18,425 bases of DNA. It comes from Oscillospiraceae bacterium (GTDB taxonomy: Bacteria > Bacillota_A > Clostridia > Oscillospirales > Oscillospiraceae). A model generated the notes under the pieces. That model was given only the letters and a program-made list of their open reading frames with translations, had not been told where the DNA came from and searched no databases. The stretch covers positions 1-18,425 of the forward strand of contig JAFQHF010000051.1 in assembly GCA_017398105.1 (NCBI GenBank). The letters are read 5' to 3'. Positions within the stretch are counted from its first letter, which is position 1; every line of letters begins with the position of its first letter. The position numbers and the translations under genes were made by a program. This document shows, one piece after another, positions 14,945-18,425 of the stretch.

Positions 14945-15352
14945 ATGATTCATGTTATTATGGGCCTGAAGGGCTCCGGCAAGACCAAGAAGCTGATCGA
15001 TGCGATCCACGCAGCAGTGGCAGAAGCCCACGGCGACGTTGTCTGCATTGAGTACGGCAGAAAACTGACTTATGATGTTACCTATAAGGTTCGTCTGGTT
15101 GACTCCAAGGAGTATGGCATCAGCTCTCCCGAGATGCTGAAGGGTTTCCTGAGCGGCCTGCATGCCGGCAACTTTGATATTACCAACGTCTTTATCGACA
15201 ATCTGTACAAGACCATCGGCAACGACAAGGCAGCCGGTGAGGAGTTTATCGCATGGTGCGCCAAGTTCGCTGCTGACAACAGCATGGAGATCACCATCAC
15301 CATCTCCGAAGACCCCGCTGAAGCCAGCGAGGCCATGAAGCAGTATCTGTAA
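14945..15352 (+). CDS. Small P-loop NTPase-like protein, unknown function
   Basis: The 135-residue protein begins with a Walker A motif, MIHVIMGLKGSGKTKKLID (GLKGSGKT at residues 7-14), and has a Walker B-like NVFIDNL near residue 80. The rest is a compact alpha/beta sequence ending in SEDPAEASEAMKQYL. It is much shorter than most NTPases; similar short proteins in Clostridia are sometimes labelled ATP-binding or PilT-like, but I see no pilus gene nearby and would not use that name. It could be a minimal nucleotide-binding switch. AAAGGAGG lies 8 bases before ATG. It has its own promoter and a strong terminator, so it is monocistronic or a partly independent neighbour of pgi. Confidence 0.82.
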   Translation: MIHVIMGLKGSGKTKKLIDAIHAAVAEAHGDVVCIEYGRKLTYDVTYKVRLVDSKEYGISSPEMLKGFLSGLHAGNFDITNVFIDNLYKTIGNDKAAGEEFIAWCAKFAADNSMEITITISEDPAEASEAMKQYL

Positions 15353-15362
15353 TCGTACATCC

Positions 15363-15397
15363 AAAACGCCGCAGTCACAGTGACTGCGGCGTTTTTC
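15363..15397 (+). terminator. Rho-independent terminator of the small P-loop gene
   Basis: A long, nearly perfect stem (AAACGCCGCAGTCA with TGACTGCGGCGTTT) followed by TTT, 10 bases after the stop codon. Confidence 0.93.
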
Positions 15398-15415
15398 TGT
15401 GGGGCGATATACTTG

Positions 15416-15617
15416 TAAATTATCGTTTAGCGCACCATTATCTGTAGGGCGGGGTCATGACCCCGCCGAGCAGGTTGCGAAACTGCCCAGGTAAAAAACG
15501 GCGCAAAATGTAATAAATACAATCATACCATCCACGGCAATGATCGATGCCGGTTCGGCGGGGACATGTCCCCGCCCTACAATGGCGTATGGTATCTGTT
15601 AGCTAAACGATCATTTA
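15416..15617. mobile_element. MITE-like element 4 (best-preserved ends)
   Basis: TAAATTATCGTTTAGC (15416-15431) and GCTAAACGATCATTTA (15602-15617) are inverted repeats with 15 of 16 bases matching. Inside are two palindromes: GGCGGGGTCATGACCCCGCC (from about 15449) and GGCGGGGACATGTCCCCGCC (near 15557-15576), with GTAGGG and CCCTAC borders. The ends start and finish in TA, as expected if the target is TA. It fills the first half of the 423-base gap before the metal ATPase gene; no gene is present. Confidence 0.78.
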
Positions 15618-15690
15618 GTACTTCAGAATCTTTTACCTCACGGTCTTCGGCATTTTTTGACCTGTTCAAAGAATTTCTTACCGCTTCCTA

Positions 15691-15719
15691 TTGACAACCG
15701 GCAGCGGCAGGAGTATACT
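15691..15719 (+). promoter_or_regulatory. Sigma-A promoter of the zinc/cadmium ATPase gene
   Basis: A perfect TTGACA (15691-15696), a 17-base spacer and TATACT (15714-15719). The predicted start of transcription, near 15726, falls on the left edge of the operator at 15726-15751. Confidence 0.88.
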
Positions 15720-15725
15720 GAAACT

Positions 15726-15751
15726 AACATTTGAATGTTTGCTCATATGTT
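15726..15751. promoter_or_regulatory. ArsR/SmtB-like metal-repressor operator
   Basis: The palindrome AACATNTGA-N8-TCANATGTT resembles sites of the ArsR/SmtB/CadC repressors (TGAA-N6-TTCA core with AT-rich flanks; here TGAA-N6-CTCA). It straddles the predicted transcription start, so a bound repressor should block the promoter until zinc or cadmium releases it. No repressor gene lies in the window; it must be encoded elsewhere. Confidence 0.68.
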
Positions 15752-15775
15752 GAAACAAAGACTGGAGGAAAACCT

Positions 15776-18253
15776 ATGGTCAAAAAGGTCTACATCATCG
15801 AAAACCTGGACTGCGCCAACTGTGCGGCAAAGATCGAAAGCAAATTCAATGCCCACGAAAAGGTGCACGAAGCTACCATTACCTTTTCCACAAAGCAGCT
15901 GCGGCTGACGGCCGAAGACCCGGATGCCCTGATCCCCGAACTGACGAAGCTCGCCCGGACGGTAGAATCCGAAGTGGAGATCTATCCCAGAGACAGCGCC
16001 CGTCCTCACCGGGAGCACTGCAGCCATTCCCACCATCACCATGAACATGACCATGAATGCGGTTGCGGGCACGATCATCATGACCATGACCACGAATGCG
16101 GTTGCGGGCACGATCATCATGACCATGACCACGAATGCAAGTGCGGGCATGACCATCATCATGACCATGACCACGAGTGCAAGTGCGGGCATGATCATCA
16201 TCACGACCATGACTACGAGTGCGGATGCGGGCACGATCATCACGATCATGACCACGAATGCGGATGCGGACACGATCATCATGACCATGACCACGAATGC
16301 AAGTGCGGTCATGATCATCACGATCATGACCACGAGTGCGGATGCGGGCACGATCATCATGACCATGACCACGAGTGCGGATGCGGGCATGATCATCACG
16401 ATCACGACGAACATACACATGAGCATCATCATGCGCACGCCAATGGCGAGAAAGCGCAGCTGATCCTGGGCATTGCGGCCTTCGTGGCTGCCCTTCTGGT
16501 TCAGACCATCGGCTTGAATCTGGGTGCCATGATCGGCTTTGTGGTTTCCTACATCATTCTGGGCCGGGATGTGCTGAAAACAGCTGTGAAAAATATGACC
16601 AAAGGTCATGTCATGGACGAAAACTTCCTCATGTCCCTGGCGACCATCGGTGCCTTCCTGATCGGAGAATTCCCGGAGGCGGCAGGCGTTATGCTGTTCT
16701 ACCGGGTTGGTGAATATTTTGAGCACCGGGCTGTGGAGCGCAGCCGCAGCCAGATCATGGAGGCGGTGGATCTGCGGCCTGAGGTAGTCCATCTGCTGGA
16801 CGGAGATCAGATCCAGGAAATCCCTGCTGCTGATGCCATTGTGGGCGACCTGCTGCTGGTTCGCCCCGGCGACCGGATTCCGCTGGACGGCACCGTGGTC
16901 AGCGGTGAAAGCCGGATCGACACAGCGCCCATTACCGGCGAGCCGGTGCCGGTCCGGGTGAAGACAGGCGACAGCGTCACCTCCGGCTGCGTCAACACCG
17001 TCGGGCAGCTGACCATCCGGGTGGAAAAGCCTCTGGAAGAGTCCATGGTCACCCGGATTCTGGACAGCGTAGAAAACGCCGCCGCCAGCAAGCCCAAAAT
17101 CGACCGGTTCATCACCCGCTTTGCCCGGATCTATACCCCCGTTGTAGTGGGTATCGCCGCGGCCACGGCGATCCTGCCCTCCATTGCCACCGGAAACTGG
17201 AACTACTGGGTCTATACGGCACTGTCCTTCCTGGTCATGAGCTGTCCCTGCGCGCTGGTGCTCAGCGTGCCTCTGGCCTTCTTCGCCGGTATCGGCGCAG
17301 GCAGCAAGAAGGGCATCCTCTTTAAAGGCGGTCAGTCCATGGAAGCCATGGCAAAGGTCAAAGCCGTTGTCATGGACAAGACCGGCACCCTGACCCAGGG
17401 TGATTTCAAGGTGCAGACCGTCATCGGCGGTATGCCTCTGCTGCAGGTCTGCGCCAGCTGCGAGCAGCAGTCCACCCATCCCATCGCCGCCAGCATCGTT
17501 GCGGCCGCGAAAAAGGATAAGCGGATCGAACTGTTCCAGCCGGAAAAGCTGCTGGAGCTGCCCGGCAAGGGCATCCATGCGACCCTGCAGGGCAATGATG
17601 TGCTCTGCGGCAACGCAAAACTCCTGCGGGAGCGGGGCATCGTATTCCAGGAACTGCAGGAGCCGGGAACCATCGTCTATGTTGCCCTGAACGGACTGTA
17701 TCAGGGCTGTCTGGTGATCGACGATACCCTGAAGCCCGGTGCGGAAGTTGCTGTGCGTCAGCTGCGGGACATGGGTATTGAGCCTGTCATGCTCACCGGC
17801 GATGGTGAGATCACCGCAAAGGCAGTGGCCGGCAAGGTGGGTATCAAGGAAATCCACGCAGGTCTGCTGCCCCAGCAGAAGCTGGAACACCTTCAGGCGA
17901 TCCGGCAGGAGAAGGGCGCGGCCATGTTTGTAGGCGACGGCATCAACGATGCACCGGTTCTGGCCGGTGCGGACGTAGGCGCAGCCATGGGCAGCGGCGC
18001 GGATGCAGCCATTGAGGCCGCGGATGTGGTATTCATGACCTCCGATGTGGAGGCTGTGCCCCAGGCACTGAAGATCGCGGCGGAAACCAATAAGATCGCC
18101 TGGCAGAATGTGGTGTTTGCCCTGGCTGTGAAGCTGATCGTCATGATCCTGGGCCTGTTCGGCCATGCTTCCATGTGGCTGGCAGTCTTTGCCGATTCCG
18201 GCGTGGCCATGCTGTGCGTGCTCAATTCCATCCGGATGCTGTATAAGAAATAA
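15776..18253 (+). CDS. cadA: Zinc/cadmium/lead-exporting P1B-2 ATPase with a His/Cys repeat
   Basis: This 825-residue inner-membrane pump uses ATP to export divalent soft metals. N-terminal heavy-metal domain with DCANC (Cys13, Cys16), then a His/Cys-rich linker (about 80-222) with nine units like CGCGHDHHDHDHE. The pump core shows TGE (387-389), CPC (490-492), DKTGT (Asp534), HP (568-569) and GDGIND (720-725). Lys786 and Asp807 lie 21 residues apart in the last two helices, the same spacing as the metal-binding Lys/Asp of E. coli ZntA, which marks Zn/Cd/Pb rather than copper transport. ATG at 15776 is preferred (GGAGG, 7 bases upstream); a longer frame from 15731 would lie in the operator. 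It has a consensus promoter and an ArsR-type operator. The symbol is by class (cadA/zntA). Confidence 0.95.
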   Translation: MVKKVYIIENLDCANCAAKIESKFNAHEKVHEATITFSTKQLRLTAEDPDALIPELTKLARTVESEVEIYPRDSARPHREHCSHSHHHHEHDHECGCGHDHHDHDHECGCGHDHHDHDHECKCGHDHHHDHDHECKCGHDHHHDHDYECGCGHDHHDHDHECGCGHDHHDHDHECKCGHDHHDHDHECGCGHDHHDHDHECGCGHDHHDHDEHTHEHHHAHANGEKAQLILGIAAFVAALLVQTIGLNLGAMIGFVVSYIILGRDVLKTAVKNMTKGHVMDENFLMSLATIGAFLIGEFPEAAGVMLFYRVGEYFEHRAVERSRSQIMEAVDLRPEVVHLLDGDQIQEIPAADAIVGDLLLVRPGDRIPLDGTVVSGESRIDTAPITGEPVPVRVKTGDSVTSGCVNTVGQLTIRVEKPLEESMVTRILDSVENAAASKPKIDRFITRFARIYTPVVVGIAAATAILPSIATGNWNYWVYTALSFLVMSCPCALVLSVPLAFFAGIGAGSKKGILFKGGQSMEAMAKVKAVVMDKTGTLTQGDFKVQTVIGGMPLLQVCASCEQQSTHPIAASIVAAAKKDKRIELFQPEKLLELPGKGIHATLQGNDVLCGNAKLLRERGIVFQELQEPGTIVYVALNGLYQGCLVIDDTLKPGAEVAVRQLRDMGIEPVMLTGDGEITAKAVAGKVGIKEIHAGLLPQQKLEHLQAIRQEKGAAMFVGDGINDAPVLAGADVGAAMGSGADAAIEAADVVFMTSDVEAVPQALKIAAETNKIAWQNVVFALAVKLIVMILGLFGHASMWLAVFADSGVAMLCVLNSIRMLYKK
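16058..16414 (+). repeat. In-frame tandem repeat of 39/42 bases in the ATPase gene
   Basis: Nine units start at 16058, 16097, 16136, 16178, 16220, 16259, 16298, 16337 and 16376. Seven are 39 bases and two (from 16136 and 16178) are 42 bases, adding one His. Each encodes C(G/K)CGHDHH(H)DHD(H/Y)E. All lengths are multiples of three, so copy-number change keeps the frame. Confidence 0.95.
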
Positions 18254-18259
18254 TGGTTC

Positions 18260-18284
18260 AAAGGAGGGGCAGTGCCCCTCCTTT
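18260..18284 (+). terminator. Terminator hairpin of the zinc/cadmium ATPase gene
   Basis: A perfect 11-base stem AAAGGAGGGGC/GCCCCTCCTTT with a 3-base loop, 6 bases after the stop codon. No U-run follows; repeat copy 3 begins at once, as at the other two copies. Confidence 0.75.
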
Positions 18285-18425
18285 GCTTGTCGAAAAACCC
18301 CTTCGGGCTTTTCCGCCAGTTTTTTTGCAGTCTGCTGCGCGCATAATTTGTTCGCCTATGGCGAACAAATTCCACACTTGCAGCCTGAGAAGTATTTTCT
18401 GCCAGGTACACGCCCCGGCAGAAAA
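18285..18425 (+). repeat. 3'-end structured repeat, copy 3 (behind the metal ATPase gene)
   Basis: Same layout as copy 1 in opposite window orientation: hairpin AAAAACCCC/GGGCTTTT, block GCAGTCTGCTGCGCGCA, a 12-base perfect hairpin AATTTGTTCGCC/GGCGAACAAATT (18345-18371), block CACACTTGCAGCCTGAGA, and the terminal stem TTTTCTGCC/GGCAGAAAA (18395-18425) around a 13-base loop with GTACACGCC. Both stems differ from copy 1 by paired changes. The stem closes on the last base of the window. Confidence 0.87.

Noticed and set aside
15353..15775. A riboswitch or leader RNA before the metal ATPase
   Set aside because: The promoter at 15691 leaves a leader of only about 50 bases, occupied by the operator and RBS; the palindromes further upstream belong to MITE-like element 4.
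16058..16414. Regular repeats that could suggest a CRISPR array
   Set aside because: Units are contiguous without unique spacers and encode an in-frame His/Cys repeat in an intact ATPase.

Overview
The window looks like chromosomal DNA of a fairly GC-rich, low-GC-phylum Gram-positive gut-type bacterium: Bacillota, class Clostridia, most likely an Oscillospiraceae relative. This is inferred from strong AGGAGG ribosome binding sites, near-consensus sigma-A promoters with 17-base spacers, a YtvI-type membrane protein, a PheB-type ACT protein and many small GC-rich intergenic palindromes. No replication, phage, CRISPR or transposase genes are seen. I count 13 protein-coding genes and no tRNA or rRNA.

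Layout. 1-3700: a cytidylate kinase-like gene (minus), a small two-helix membrane protein (plus) and ftsH (minus). 3740-6820: a two-gene unit of rlmB and a large membrane protein that I read as a degenerate P-type ATPase without catalytic motifs. 7016-8074: ytvI on minus with a TTG start. 8109-9734: pheB (ACT domain) and an aspartate kinase that stops exactly where its ACT domains should begin. 10151-13074: a cytoplasmic glycoside hydrolase family 3 enzyme translationally coupled to a HAD sugar-phosphate hydrolase/mutase. 13535-15352: pgi (glycolysis) and a small P-loop protein. 15691-18284: a zinc/cadmium P1B-2 ATPase with a nine-unit His/Cys repeat, a textbook promoter and an ArsR/SmtB-like operator.

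The genes do not form one pathway. GH3, HAD and Pgi form a plausible sugar-to-glycolysis neighbourhood; pheB and aspartate kinase point to amino-acid biosynthesis; the rest is housekeeping, membrane and metal homeostasis.

The intergenic DNA holds the most unusual content. (1) A structured repeat of about 140 bases occurs three times (1-140, 1403-1646, 18285-18425), each time directly behind the terminator hairpin of a gene and in that gene's orientation; two of its stems differ between copies by compensatory changes while a 13-base loop is kept. One copy carries a 114-base structured insertion. (2) A MITE-like element with ends close to TAAATGATCGTTTRKC occurs four times, and in two cases its end supplies the stop codon of the adjacent gene. 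These two repeat families and the pseudo-ATPase are the best candidates for something undescribed.
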